Source: Tetmemena sp. SeJ-2015 (lineage: Eukaryota > Ciliophora > Spirotrichea > Sporadotrichida > Oxytrichidae). Taken from it: DNA of 64,000 nt. The DNA is taken from assembly GCA_027382625.1 (NCBI GenBank), contig JAJKFJ010022509.1:62001-126000 (forward strand), read 5' to 3'. Position 1 is the stretch's first letter; every line of letters starts with the position of its first letter. A program made the translations under genes and the position numbers. This document shows positions 55,417 through 64,000 of this stretch, piece by piece. Under the pieces are notes generated by a model. The model worked only from the letters and a program-made list of their open reading frames with translations, did not search any database and had not been told where the DNA came from.

Positions 55417-55830
55417 ATGAACGCAGCCTGCCCTCCGCCATTCTTTGTGTGGGGGCTGTGTTTGCTGGTGTGCTCGCTGCTTGCCACTTCGTGCGCCACC
55501 CGCTCGAAGCCGGATGCTGCTTGGAACAGCCTCAAGATATGGCACCAAGTCGCCAGCAATCCGCCGACCTATGTCCCGGCTGGCTATGGCGCCAAACAAT
55601 CGCGAACCGACCATGATGGAACTTGGTTTACGGACAAACGAGATGGCAAACGCGTCTTTGTTCCCAAACAAGCTGTACGCGATTGGGGGCACGGCGTCCT
55701 CGTTGGCGAGGCGAAAAAAGTGACTGGTTTTGATGACAAGCCCCGCTTGTCTCCAGGACAGAAAATTTGCTGGGGCATCCTCGCATTCTTCGCTGCCATG
55801 GGTGACACGAAGCTTCCACTTCCAGACTGA
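55417..55830 (+). CDS. Small lipoprotein, 137 aa
   Basis: The signal peptide ends in LLATSC, so this is a predicted lipoprotein of about 110 mature residues. It contains AWNSLKIWHQVASNPPTYVP and KPRLSPGQKICWGILAFFAA. It is 11 nt after dapA and may be co-transcribed with it. I do not recognise a family or function. Confidence 0.65.
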   Translation: MNAACPPPFFVWGLCLLVCSLLATSCATRSKPDAAWNSLKIWHQVASNPPTYVPAGYGAKQSRTDHDGTWFTDKRDGKRVFVPKQAVRDWGHGVLVGEAKKVTGFDDKPRLSPGQKICWGILAFFAAMGDTKLPLPD

Positions 55831-55895
55831 CGCCGAAACGGGGCATGTTTGGGTAGCCGCTGGACAGCCAGCCACCGATGCGGCATCAATAGGGC

Positions 55896-56489
55896 ATGAA
55901 GTTTCTGCGCCACCTGTACCTCCCATTGCTGCTGGGGCTGTCCAGTTGCACCTACTTTGCCAACAAGTTCGCTTCCTCGAAGAAATCGCCTGAGGACAAG
56001 CGTGTCGGCGAGGCCAAGGTGATCGGAGTGATCGAACTGGTGAACCCGGAGCAGAACTATGTGCTCATCAACTGTGAGCATCGGGTGGACATTCCAGCAG
56101 GGACCGAGATCATCTCTCAGGGCACCAACGGCACGGATGCAAAGCTCAGGGTGACGCCGGAACGCAAAGGCAACTACATCACGGCGGACATCACGCAGGG
56201 CACGCCGCAGCTGCGCGATCTGGTGCTCTATCAGATCAAGCGCGATGCACCGCCCCCACCCACCACGACCACCGCATCAGGAGCCCTCGTGCCTCTGGCT
56301 CCGGTGATGAAGGCCGATGTGATCCCTCCGCTGGATGCGCCCTTTCAGCCGATGGCACCGGTCCAGCCCACATTCGTTCCTTCTCAGGCTCCGCCGCCGC
56401 CACTGCAGCAGGCACCTGCAGCCCCTGCCCCGGTCAAAAAAGAAGAGCCTGCGGTGGATCTGAGCAAACTGCCACCTGTGATCCGATGA
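55896..56489 (+). CDS. Lipoprotein with Pro-rich tail, 197 aa
   Basis: The N-terminus ([18 protein letters not shown]) is a lipoprotein signal. Residues 35-110 form a small beta-rich domain ([20 protein letters not shown]). The C-terminal 70 residues are rich in Pro, Ala and Gln. Its stop overlaps the moeA start (ATGA), so it is coupled to moeA although no functional link is apparent. Confidence 0.7.
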   Translation: MKFLRHLYLPLLLGLSSCTYFANKFASSKKSPEDKRVGEAKVIGVIELVNPEQNYVLINCEHRVDIPAGTEIISQGTNGTDAKLRVTPERKGNYITADITQGTPQLRDLVLYQIKRDAPPPPTTTTASGALVPLAPVMKADVIPPLDAPFQPMAPVQPTFVPSQAPPPPLQQAPAAPAPVKKEEPAVDLSKLPPVIR

Positions 56490-57673
56490 TCTCCGAAAGC
56501 GAGGCACTCGCCCGTGTGCTGGCGGCAGTGACGCCGTTGCAAGCCGAAACCACAGCTTTGCTGGATGCGCTGGGTCGTTATGCCGCGCAGGATGCGATGG
56601 CTACGATACCGATTCCGGCCTTCGATCAATCTGCGATGGATGGCTACGCCATTATCGCCGCCGAAAGCACGAGCACTCAGCCGCTGCGGGTCATGGGCGA
56701 ACAAGCCGCCGGACTGGATGCCGCGTTAAGTCTCCAAACCGGCTGCGCCATTCGCATTTTCACCGGAGCACCCATTCCCGCCGGAGCCGATGCCGTGATC
56801 ATGCAGGAAGACGTACGGCGTGAGGGGGATGCCATCATCTGCACCGATTCGGTCACTGCCGGTGAAAACATCCGGCGCGCGGGAGAGGACCTATGCCAGG
56901 GGCAGTTCGTGCTGCGGAAGGGAGAGCAGATTACGCCCGGACGCATGGCCTTGCTGGCCTCCCAGGGTCTCGATCAAATCTCCGTGCATGCTCTGCCGCG
57001 TGTCGCGGTGCTGAGCACCGGGGATGAACTGGTGACACCCGGCTCCGGCCCGCTGCAGGCCGGGCAGATTTACAATACGAACGGCCTCATGCTACGCGGC
57101 ATGCTGGCTCAGCTGGGGATCCGCAACAGCACCCAGGCCCACTGCCGCGATGATCTGCACAGCACCACCGAGACACTGCGTGAGCTGATGCAGGCCCATG
57201 ATGTCGTGTTGATCAGCGGTGGTGTTTCCGTCGGCGATCATGATCAGATCAAGCCCGCGCTCAAAGCGCTCGGCATCGAGCCCGGCCTCTGGCGCGTGAA
57301 GGTGAAGCCCGGCAAGCCGTTTCTCTTTGCGCAGAGCGCATCATCCAACGTCTTCGGCCTTCCGGGAAATCCGGTGTCTTCCTTCGTGACCTTCCTGCTG
57401 TTTGTACGTCCGGCTCTGCTGAAAATGATGGGGGCGGCGGATGCCCATCTCAAACCTCGTTTGATCCCTGCGGCCAGCGGGGCCACCCTCACCAACCCAG
57501 GCGACCGCCCGCACTATCTGCGCGGCACACTCACCCAGGGGCAGTTCATGCCCTTCGGACTGCAGCAGAGCCATGCACTGCTGTCACTGAGCCGTGCGAA
57601 TGCATTGCTGCGACTGGAGGCCGGACAAAATCTGCTGGCCGGTGATGCCGCCGATGTGTGGTTGCTGGATTGA
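56486..57673 (+). CDS. moeA: Molybdopterin molybdenumtransferase
   Basis: MoeA inserts molybdenum into adenylated molybdopterin. The 395-aa protein has the MoeA N-terminal block [27 protein letters not shown], the central domain motif [10 protein letters not shown], and [15 protein letters not shown]. The active-site segment is [10 protein letters not shown] followed by [13 protein letters not shown]-terminal domain of about 80 residues completes the protein. No other molybdenum genes lie in the window. Confidence 0.95.
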   Translation: MISESEALARVLAAVTPLQAETTALLDALGRYAAQDAMATIPIPAFDQSAMDGYAIIAAESTSTQPLRVMGEQAAGLDAALSLQTGCAIRIFTGAPIPAGADAVIMQEDVRREGDAIICTDSVTAGENIRRAGEDLCQGQFVLRKGEQITPGRMALLASQGLDQISVHALPRVAVLSTGDELVTPGSGPLQAGQIYNTNGLMLRGMLAQLGIRNSTQAHCRDDLHSTTETLRELMQAHDVVLISGGVSVGDHDQIKPALKALGIEPGLWRVKVKPGKPFLFAQSASSNVFGLPGNPVSSFVTFLLFVRPALLKMMGAADAHLKPRLIPAASGATLTNPGDRPHYLRGTLTQGQFMPFGLQQSHALLSLSRANALLRLEAGQNLLAGDAADVWLLD

Positions 57674-57717
57674 TTGGTTGCGCACCCTGCGCTGCCATCC
57701 ATTCTGCCGGTCTTCAC

Positions 57718-58320
57718 ATGGAACACGTTCTCGTCATCACCCGTCAGCTCTTCGATCAACTCGGCAGTTTTCAAGGCTTCCAAGCCGATGCCACGCGCTA
57801 CTTGCACGCGATGCTGGCCCCGGGAGCCAATCATTTCATGGAGCGCCCTGCGGCTGAAAAAGACCCCTCCCACAAGCAGCTCATTCCTTATGCCATCTTT
57901 CATCACGAAGGCCGCTATCTGAGCTACACCCGCGGCGGCAGTTCGGGAGAAAAGCGCCTCGTGGCCAAGCGCTCCATCGGCATCGGCGGACATATCAATC
58001 CGGTAGATGCAGCGCAGGATGGCCTTGGCGAAACGATGTACTACAACGGCGTCGAACGCGAGATGGCCGAGGAACTCGTGATCGGCGGCACACACACGCA
58101 GAAAGTCATCGGCCTGATCAATGACGACGCGACGGAAGTCGGCAGCGTACACCTCGGAGTGGTGCATTTTTTCGACCTCAGCAGCGACGATGTGCAGTCC
58201 AATGAAGAGGCCATTCAGGACCTGCGCTTTCACACTCTCGCGGAGCTGCATGCCATGCGCGACCAGCTTGAAACTTGGTCGCAAATTTGTGTGGACCACC
58301 TCTGGAGCGTTCAAAAATAA
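57718..58320 (+). CDS. NUDIX-family predicted phosphoesterase
   Basis: The 200-aa protein has a NUDIX-like core: IGIGGHINPVDAAQD followed by GVEREMAEELVIGG, where REMAEEL supplies the REUxEE part of the Nudix box and the preceding Gly segment is stretched by an insertion. It resembles the COG4112-type predicted phosphoesterases, whose substrate is unknown. The ATG at 57718 (MEHVLVITRQLFD) is taken because earlier in-frame codons overlap the moeA end. It is 45 nt after moeA. Confidence 0.75.
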   Translation: MEHVLVITRQLFDQLGSFQGFQADATRYLHAMLAPGANHFMERPAAEKDPSHKQLIPYAIFHHEGRYLSYTRGGSSGEKRLVAKRSIGIGGHINPVDAAQDGLGETMYYNGVEREMAEELVIGGTHTQKVIGLINDDATEVGSVHLGVVHFFDLSSDDVQSNEEAIQDLRFHTLAELHAMRDQLETWSQICVDHLWSVQK

Positions 58321-58384
58321 TTGATATTTATGCGTCCATAAGAAATGCTTGTCTCTTGAGTCAACGAGTGTTTCTCTTACTTTA

Positions 58385-59029
58385 ATGGAAGAATCATCAC
58401 TCAGCGCCGCAGCGACCCCCATCGCTTCGCTGAACCAGCCCGCTCCAAACAGCAGCTCTGCGGAGGATCGTGTCCTGGTGGACAAGGCTCAGGCGGGTGA
58501 CACGCGTGCCTTTGATGACCTGGTGCGTAAGTACACGCCCAAGCTCTATGGTTTGGTTTATAACATGACCTCGAACCGCGAGGACACTGCTGACTTGCTG
58601 CAAGATGTGTTTGCCAAAGCCTACCGCTCCATCAAGCGCTTCATGGGCAAGTCTTCATTTTACACATGGATCTATTCCATCGCGGTGAACATGACTTTGA
58701 ACTTTCTTAAGAAGCGCGGAAGGCATCACAAAGTCAGTCTTGACGATGTAGATACGGGCATAGAGAACGACCCCGAATTTATTCGTGTCACCACGGCCAA
58801 TTCAGGCACTCTGCGCGAGGTCAACATCCACGAGCTGCAAAAAAGGTTGAACGCAGCCATGATGAAGCTGTCAGAAGACCACCGCACGGTGGTGACTTTG
58901 TACGACGTCCAAGGTCTCCAGCATGCCGAAATCAGCAAGATACTCGGAGTCTCGGAAGGGACTGTCAGATCACGTTTGTTTTATGCACATCGCCTGCTGC
59001 AAACTTATCTTGAGGACTTTGTTAAGTGA
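58385..59029 (+). CDS. RNA polymerase ECF-type sigma factor
   Basis: The 214-aa protein has sigma region 2 (RAFDDLVRKYTPKLYGLVYN, then TADLLQDVFAKAYRSIKRF). Region 4 carries a helix-turn-helix (HAEISKILGVSEGTVRSRLF). Regions 1 and 3 are missing, as in extracytoplasmic-function sigma factors. The first 40 residues are Ser/Ala-rich. The ATG at 58385 is preferred to an upstream TTG. The next gene, 45 nt later, encodes a membrane protein that may be its anti-sigma factor. Confidence 0.9.
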   Translation: MEESSLSAAATPIASLNQPAPNSSSAEDRVLVDKAQAGDTRAFDDLVRKYTPKLYGLVYNMTSNREDTADLLQDVFAKAYRSIKRFMGKSSFYTWIYSIAVNMTLNFLKKRGRHHKVSLDDVDTGIENDPEFIRVTTANSGTLREVNIHELQKRLNAAMMKLSEDHRTVVTLYDVQGLQHAEISKILGVSEGTVRSRLFYAHRLLQTYLEDFVK

Positions 59030-59074
59030 TAACGCCCCTCATCAACGAAAAGAAACAACAATCCACAGCACGCC

Positions 59075-59593
59075 ATGAATGAGTTTGAAGACATCCAGCG
59101 GTTGATTCGATTGAAGCGGTTCGAACAACCTGAGGAAGGGTTCACCGAAAAGTTTCTCCAGCAGTTTCATCAGAGGCAGCGCGCTGAAATGCTGCAGCAG
59201 TCCTCCTTGGAATTGTTCTGGGAGCGTGCCACCACCTGGTGGAGCAATCTTCTGGTGCCCAAGTGGGGCATGGTGGCCGCAGCCGTTTCCGTTTGCGCCA
59301 TGAGTCTCTGGCTGCTTTCGCATCCTGCCGGCAATGCCGGTGTGGAAGTCACTGTAGCCCCCGTCGTCCCGGAGAAGCCCTTCATTCCCAAACTGGACCT
59401 GAGCGACCTTCCGCTGGCACGCATGGCTGAACATGACGACGCCACCATGGCCGACATGCTGATCCGCAGACATCTTGAGGTGCGCCCAGCACTCGAAGGC
59501 AATGTATTGCCTGCGAATGGCTGGGAGCAGCCCTCACTGCGCAATGCCAAGCCCGCCATCCAGTCGGGTCTTGAGGGTATGCTGGGCAAATAA
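59075..59593 (+). CDS. Single-pass membrane protein, candidate anti-sigma partner
   Basis: The 172-aa protein has a charged cytoplasmic N-terminus (residues 1-60, EDIQRLIRLKRFEQPEEGFT), one membrane helix near 65-83 (MVAAAVSVCAMSLWLLS), and a soluble C-terminal part. No zinc-binding anti-sigma motif (HxxxCxxC) is present. Gene order directly after the ECF sigma gene on the same strand makes an anti-sigma or accessory role likely. That is inference from position only. Confidence 0.6.
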   Translation: MNEFEDIQRLIRLKRFEQPEEGFTEKFLQQFHQRQRAEMLQQSSLELFWERATTWWSNLLVPKWGMVAAAVSVCAMSLWLLSHPAGNAGVEVTVAPVVPEKPFIPKLDLSDLPLARMAEHDDATMADMLIRRHLEVRPALEGNVLPANGWEQPSLRNAKPAIQSGLEGMLGK

Positions 59594-59900
59594 GCCCGCT
59601 CCCGCACATGCAGGTCCGAGGCGGCCAATGGCCCCCTGGCAGGTGAAAACTTCCCTTTGCCAGCAGGGCTACCCCGGCGTAATCCTCGCGCTGCTCATGG
59701 GAAACCGCCCTGACATTCGCCTAACCACCCGAATTAGTTTCGGACTCATCCGCGCCTGACGCCGCCGGAAGAGTCCGTTGTCATGCATGCCTGCGCTTAA
59801 AGCGCCTCCGGCATTCGGCGTCCCGGACCTCATGGCAACCGCCATCCCGGCCTGTTTTCTCGTTGCACCCACCTTCCATCTCTTCATTTCCCCTCCCCAC

Positions 59901-61463
59901 ATGTCTCCAGTTACCATCTATGACACCACCTTGCGCGACGGCACGCAGGGCACCGGCATCTCCTTCAGCACCCTCGATAAAATCCGCGTCGCGGAAAAGC
60001 TCGACGAATTCGGCGTGCATTACATCGAAGGCGGCTGGCCCGGCTCCAACCCCAAAGACGCCGCCTTTTTCGAAGAGGCCTCCAAGCGCTCCTGGAAGAC
60101 TGCGAAGATCACCGCCTTCGGCATGACCCGCCGTGGCAAAATGAAGGTCGAGGACGATCCGCAGGTCAAGATGCTGCTCGATGCCAAAACACCCGCCGTG
60201 ACAATCGTCGGCAAGACTTGGGCGCTGCACGTCACCGAAGTTTTCCAGGTCAGTCTGGAAGAGAACCTCTCCATGATCTCCGACACGGTGGCCTACTTGA
60301 AAAAGCATGGCCGCGAAGTGCTCTATGATGCGGAGCATTTCTTCGACAGCTTCAAAGAGGACCCGGAATACTCGCTCAAAACCATCAAGGCCGCCCAGGA
60401 TGCCGGAGCAGATCTCATCGTGCTCTGTGAAACCAATGGCGGCGCGCTGCCTGAGTTCGTTGAGGATACGACGCGCAAAGTCATTGCTCATCTGGGTCGC
60501 CCCGTGGGCATCCACACGCACAACGACGGCGGTGTCGGCGTGGCCAACGCCCTCGCAGCCGTGCGCGCCGGCGCCTGCCAGGTGCAGGGCACAATCAATG
60601 GCTACGGTGAGCGCGTGGGGAACTGCAACCTCACCACCATCATGCCCAATTTGCAGATCAAGATGGGCATCCCGCTCGGCATCGACCTCACCCGTTTGCG
60701 CGAACTCGCCAACTTTGTGGATGAACTCGCCAACGTGCCACATGACATCCGCGCCCCCTATGTGGGCGTGGCTGCGTTCACGCACAAAGGCGGCCTGCAT
60801 GTGCATGCCGTGCAAAAGCTGGCCCGCACCTACGAGCACGTGGATCCCACACTCGTCGGCAACCAGCGCATCATCACCATCTCAGACATGTCCGGCCAGT
60901 CCAACGTGCTGGTGAAAGCCGAAGGCATGGGCTTCAAATTCGCCAAGGGCGATCCCCGCGTGCAGACCATCCTCACCGAAGTGAAGCGCCTCGAAAGCGA
61001 AGGCTATGAGTTCGAAGCCGCCGAAGCCTCCTTCGAGATGCTCATACGCAAGCAGCTCGGCCAGCATCAGCCGGTGTTCAACTTGATCGAGTATCACTCC
61101 ACGCACCGCTTCCATGGCGGCGAGCATGGTTTTGAAACCTGTGAAGCCACCATCAAACTCGAAGTCGGCGACAGCCGTGTTTACACCGTGGATGAAGGCG
61201 ACGGCCCGGTGAATGCGCTGGACAACGCACTGCGCAAAGCCCTCCTGCCCTTCTTCCCGGCGCTCAAGGACATGCGCCTGGCAGACTACAAGGTGCGCAT
61301 CATCGACGGCGGCACCGGCACGGCGGCGAAGACACGTGTGCTCATCACCAGCACGGATGGCAACGCCACCTGGGGCACCGTCGGCGTCAGTTGCAACATC
61401 ATCGACGCAAGCTGGAAGGCGCTCGTCGATGGCATCGAATACTTCCTGCTCAAGCGCTCCTAA
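59901..61463 (+). CDS. cimA: (R)-citramalate synthase
   Basis: CimA condenses pyruvate with acetyl-CoA to (R)-citramalate, giving a threonine-independent route to isoleucine. The 520-aa protein begins VTIYDTTLRDGTQGTGISFS. It has the HMGL-type barrel (HTHNDGGVGVANALAAVRAG, GYGERVGNCNL), then GLHVHAVQKLARTYEHVDP, and a C-terminal LeuA-type regulatory domain from about residue 370. The GVHYIEGGWPGSNPKD block is typical of CimA. The ATG at 59901 follows a CCCCTCCCCAC leader. The 59594-59900 spacer holds one 7-bp-stem hairpin (CGGACTC/GAGTCCG, 59742-59776) and no gene. Confidence 0.92.
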   Translation: MSPVTIYDTTLRDGTQGTGISFSTLDKIRVAEKLDEFGVHYIEGGWPGSNPKDAAFFEEASKRSWKTAKITAFGMTRRGKMKVEDDPQVKMLLDAKTPAVTIVGKTWALHVTEVFQVSLEENLSMISDTVAYLKKHGREVLYDAEHFFDSFKEDPEYSLKTIKAAQDAGADLIVLCETNGGALPEFVEDTTRKVIAHLGRPVGIHTHNDGGVGVANALAAVRAGACQVQGTINGYGERVGNCNLTTIMPNLQIKMGIPLGIDLTRLRELANFVDELANVPHDIRAPYVGVAAFTHKGGLHVHAVQKLARTYEHVDPTLVGNQRIITISDMSGQSNVLVKAEGMGFKFAKGDPRVQTILTEVKRLESEGYEFEAAEASFEMLIRKQLGQHQPVFNLIEYHSTHRFHGGEHGFETCEATIKLEVGDSRVYTVDEGDGPVNALDNALRKALLPFFPALKDMRLADYKVRIIDGGTGTAAKTRVLITSTDGNATWGTVGVSCNIIDASWKALVDGIEYFLLKRS

Positions 61464-62200
61464 ACCGCCTTCATTCCCGCTGCCTCCAGAACCGCCAGCA
61501 GATCTGGCGGCAGCGGCGCTTTGACAGTGAGCTGCTGACCCGATGCGGGATGCTTCAGGCCCAGTTCATGCGCATGCAGGAACAGCCGTTTGGCCAGAAT
61601 GGTTTTGCGCAGTTTGCGGTTCAGATCAAAAGAGCCGTACACATCATCCCCCACCAGCGGAAGCTGCCTTGAAGCCGCCTGCACGCGAATCTGATGCGTC
61701 TTGCCGGTGATCAGCTCGACTTCGAGCAGGACCACGCGATTGAGCGTATTCGCCTCAAGCACCCGGTATTTTGCCTCCGCATTCGGACGCGCTCCATGCC
61801 TCACCGTCGTGCGCACCTGGTGTTTGGCGTGAGCTGTGATGAGATGATCCAGCCACACGCCCTCAGGCTTGGCAGCACTGCCGCTGCATAGGGCGAGGTA
61901 TTTTTTTCGCACCAGCTCCGCCTCAAAGGCCGCACGGCATGCTGCGGCTGTTTTTTCATCCTTGGCCCCCAGCAAGACACCCGAGGTGTCCTGATCGAGA
62001 CGATGCAGCAGCCACACCATTCCAGCCGCCGTTTTGAAACAGCGCCGGTCATGATCATAGCTGCCCTCAAACGCGGCCATCTGCGGCTTGCCCGCCTTCG
62101 GGTTCGGGTGCGAGAGCACACCATGTGGCTTGTTCACCACAATGAGGAAACGATCCTCATGAAGAATGTCGCAGCGGGTCATGGCAGAGGCGGGAGTCAT
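61460..62200 (-). CDS. RluA-family RNA pseudouridine synthase
   Basis: The 246-aa protein has the RluA catalytic motif WLLHRLDQDTSGVLL with the essential aspartate, the early motif DRFLIVVNKPHGVLSHPN, and KTHQIRVQAASRQLPLVGDD. It makes pseudouridine in rRNA or tRNA; the exact site is unknown. Its stop overlaps the cimA stop by 4 nt. Its start at 62200 overlaps the stop of the upstream RmlD-like gene (ATGA). Confidence 0.9.
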   Translation of the reverse strand: MTPASAMTRCDILHEDRFLIVVNKPHGVLSHPNPKAGKPQMAAFEGSYDHDRRCFKTAAGMVWLLHRLDQDTSGVLLGAKDEKTAAACRAAFEAELVRKKYLALCSGSAAKPEGVWLDHLITAHAKHQVRTTVRHGARPNAEAKYRVLEANTLNRVVLLEVELITGKTHQIRVQAASRQLPLVGDDVYGSFDLNRKLRKTILAKRLFLHAHELGLKHPASGQQLTVKAPLPPDLLAVLEAAGMKAV

Positions 62201-63081
62201 TGGGGCTGATACTTCTGCACCAAATACTCTTCCAGCGCATCGAACCAGTTGCGAATCTCACCGCCCAGCAGGCTTTGCAATTTCGCATTGCTCATCACGG
62301 TCATCAGCGGTCGTGGTGCCTTGAGCTGAATGAGGCTGGCCAGCTCGGTGGGCTTCACGGTTGTGGTTTTGACCGGCACCTCCAGCCGGGCGGCAATCGT
62401 GAGCGCGGCCTCAGCCCAGGAATGCCATGAAGCGATGCCGCTGTTGCACAGATGCAGCACGCCGCTGGTTGTCGGATGCCGGACTATCAATTGTTCGATC
62501 CAGCCGCAGATGTCAGCGTTGCTCGTCGGCACCGAAATTTTATCTGCCACGGCACTCAGGTCGTCAGTCTGCAGCGCACGCTGAATGATGCTTTCAGGAT
62601 GGCTTGGCTTGTCGGGACCAAACAACCACGAAACGCGTGCCACGAGGGCGCCGGGAGATGCCTTCAGCACCGTCCGCTCTCCAGCAAGCTTGGTGCGACC
62701 GTAAATGTTTACCGGGACCGTCTCGTCTGTTTCAAACCAGAGGTCACGCTCCTCCCCGCTGAACACGTAATCGGTGCTGAAATGGATCATGCGTGCTCCA
62801 CGTGCCTCACAGCATTCAGCCAGCATCTGCGGTGCCACCGCATTGGCCAGGAATGCGCGCTCCGGCTCCACCTCACAAACATCCGGGCTGGTCATGCCTG
62901 CGGCATTGAGCAGCACCTCAAACTTCTGTGATGCCAGCGCCGCAGCGATGGTCTCAGGCCGCTCAAAATCCATCTTAGCACGCCCCCATGACATAGTTTC
63001 AAAACGTGCTGCAAAGTGGCGGTGCAAGGCGCGGCCCAGACCACCGGTGGCGCCGAGAATGAGGATGCGTGGGGCTGGCAT
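62197..63081 (-). CDS. RmlD-like NAD(P)-dependent sugar-nucleotide reductase
   Basis: The 294-aa protein has a Rossmann motif GATGGLGRAL near residue 9. The RmlD-type catalytic YxxxK is in VNIYGRTKLAGE, and the strand HFSTDYVFSGEE is typical of dTDP-4-dehydrorhamnose reductase. VSWLFGPDKPSHPESI is also typical. The rmlABC genes are not in the window, so the substrate is only probable. The ATG at 63081 gives a normal N-terminus (MPAPRILILGATG). Confidence 0.85.
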   Translation of the reverse strand: MPAPRILILGATGGLGRALHRHFAARFETMSWGRAKMDFERPETIAAALASQKFEVLLNAAGMTSPDVCEVEPERAFLANAVAPQMLAECCEARGARMIHFSTDYVFSGEERDLWFETDETVPVNIYGRTKLAGERTVLKASPGALVARVSWLFGPDKPSHPESIIQRALQTDDLSAVADKISVPTSNADICGWIEQLIVRHPTTSGVLHLCNSGIASWHSWAEAALTIAARLEVPVKTTTVKPTELASLIQLKAPRPLMTVMSNAKLQSLLGGEIRNWFDALEEYLVQKYQPQ

Positions 63082-63160
63082 GCCCCATGCTTGCCATGCC
63101 TCCCGTGCTTGCAAAGCCAAAAGGTATGTCCAAGGTGCGTGCAGGACTGATTAAGGATGA

Positions 63161-64000
63161 ATGAGTGAAGCACAGCCCACAATTGTAATTATCGGCGCCG
63201 GCCTGGCGGGGCTGGCTTGTGCCCGTGTACTGGCGGCGGCAGGTCGCCCGTTCACCCTTTTGGAGGCCTCAAATGCCGTTGGCGGCCGGGTGCGCACGGA
63301 TGTGGTCGATGGCTTCCAGCTCGACCGCGGTTTCCAGATCTTCCTGCCGGCCTATCCTGAGGCCAAGCGAGTGCTGGATTATGATGCTCTCGACCTGCGA
63401 CCGATCTACCGTGGCGCGGATGTCTTCGTCAAGAATCGTTTCCACCGCTTGGCTGACCCTCTGGCACATCCGCTCACGGCATTGAAAAACTTCAATGAAT
63501 CCATCGTCACCCTGCGTGACAAATGGACCACGCTGCTGCTGCGCAAGGAAGTTTTCGGCCTGCGCGAACCTCCTGGCGAGCTCCCTGAAATGGAAACGGA
63601 GGACTACCTGCGCGACTTTGGCTTCTCTGAAAACATGATCGACCGCTTCTTCCGCCCATTTTTTGGCGGAGTCTTTCTGGAGAAGGATCTGCGCACCAGT
63701 GCGCGCATGATGCTGTTTTTATTTGCCATGTTTGACCGGGCGGGCAGCGCCGTGCCAGCACGTGGTATGCAGGCAATCCCGGATCAAATCGCCTTGGCAC
63801 TGCCCCCGGGAAGCCTGCGGCTGAATTCTCCGGTGGCCGCCGTGCGCGCCGGTGAGGTCACCCTGGACACCGGCGAAGTACTGCACGCAGACCATGTCAT
63901 CGTGGCGGTCAGCGAAGAGGTGGCACATCGGCTCTTACCTTCTGCCGAAAACACCACTCTCCTTCCCAGCCGCTCCACCACCTGCATGTATTTTGCCACG
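63161..64000 (+). CDS. FAD-dependent amine oxidase/desaturase-like protein (partial)
   Basis: The first 280 codons are visible and the gene runs off the right edge. The protein begins MSEAQPTIVIIGAGLAGLAC, a dinucleotide-binding motif, followed by LLEASNAVGGRVRTDVVDGF, the FAD-interacting extension. This is the pattern of amine oxidases and phytoene-desaturase-like enzymes. FGGVFLEKDLRTSARM is visible downstream. The substrate cannot be told. It is divergent from the RmlD-like gene with 79 nt between starts. Confidence 0.85.
   Translation, partial: MSEAQPTIVIIGAGLAGLACARVLAAAGRPFTLLEASNAVGGRVRTDVVDGFQLDRGFQIFLPAYPEAKRVLDYDALDLRPIYRGADVFVKNRFHRLADPLAHPLTALKNFNESIVTLRDKWTTLLLRKEVFGLREPPGELPEMETEDYLRDFGFSENMIDRFFRPFFGGVFLEKDLRTSARMMLFLFAMFDRAGSAVPARGMQAIPDQIALALPPGSLRLNSPVAAVRAGEVTLDTGEVLHADHVIVAVSEEVAHRLLPSAENTTLLPSRSTTCMYFAT

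Noticed and set aside
59594..59900. A riboswitch or T-box leader before cimA
   Set aside because: Only one simple hairpin is visible; none of the conserved T-box or riboswitch core sequences was found by eye.

Overview
The window is about 64 kb of GC-rich DNA from a Gram-negative bacterium, most likely a member of the Verrucomicrobiota (Verrucomicrobiaceae / Prosthecobacter-like). That placement is inferred from gene content and style, not from a marker search. It rests on lipopolysaccharide genes (waaA, hldD), a menaquinone methyltransferase, a Tat-exported DUF1501 protein, BatA-like and other VWA proteins, a C4 zinc-ribbon protein of the CdsZ/DUF164 type, many small lipoproteins, and start codons preceded by pyrimidine-rich leaders instead of Shine-Dalgarno sequences.

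Region 1 (1-11.0 kb, minus strand) is the core gene-expression cluster, transcribed as tRNA-Thr, tuf, tRNA-Trp, secE, nusG, rplK, rplA, rplJ, rplL, rpoB, rpoC. rpoC runs off the left edge. A plausible sigma-70 promoter lies just upstream of tRNA-Thr.

Region 2 (11.2-20.2 kb) holds a secreted VWA protein, then a Fic-domain gene (AMPylase type, with its own inhibitory motif) enclosed by two diverged, oppositely oriented copies of a 450-560 bp hairpin-rich repeat. A separate 164-bp inverted-repeat element sits inside the same interval. A small lipoprotein, miaA, aroB and a BatA-like VWA membrane protein follow.

Region 3 (20.4-34.7 kb) holds smc, a small membrane protein, menG, tRNA-Leu, a prenyltransferase-beta-like protein, a DUF1501 protein, a zinc-ribbon membrane protein, a D,D-carboxypeptidase, a parvulin-type isomerase, a CxxC protein, a PQQ-type beta-propeller protein and a cupin. 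Two REPIN-like inverted pairs of hairpins (20.05 and 27.03 kb) share the same arms.

Region 4 (35-50.3 kb) contains rsmD-waaA, a nucleotidyltransferase, the zinc-ribbon coiled-coil protein, an enolase-superfamily enzyme, a low-GC autotransporter, and a probable five-gene operon: 2-oxoacid dehydrogenase E1alpha, E1beta, E2, 5-formyl-THF cyclo-ligase and prmC. hldD closes it.

Region 5 (50.3-64 kb) opens with a small accessory patch: a Cys-rich protein, a transglutaminase-like protein, an eRF1-like small protein and an NTF2-like remnant. Biosynthetic genes follow: trpA, dapF, a four-helix-bundle gene flanked by terminal inverted repeats, dapA, two lipoproteins, moeA, a NUDIX-family protein, an ECF sigma factor with a candidate anti-sigma partner, cimA, an RluA-type pseudouridine synthase, an RmlD-like reductase, and the start of an FAD-dependent oxidoreductase cut by the right edge.

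Most of the window is conserved housekeeping DNA. The material most worth a second look is the Fic gene inside long inverted repeats, the four-helix-bundle cassette inserted between dapF and dapA, and the dispersed hairpin repeat families.
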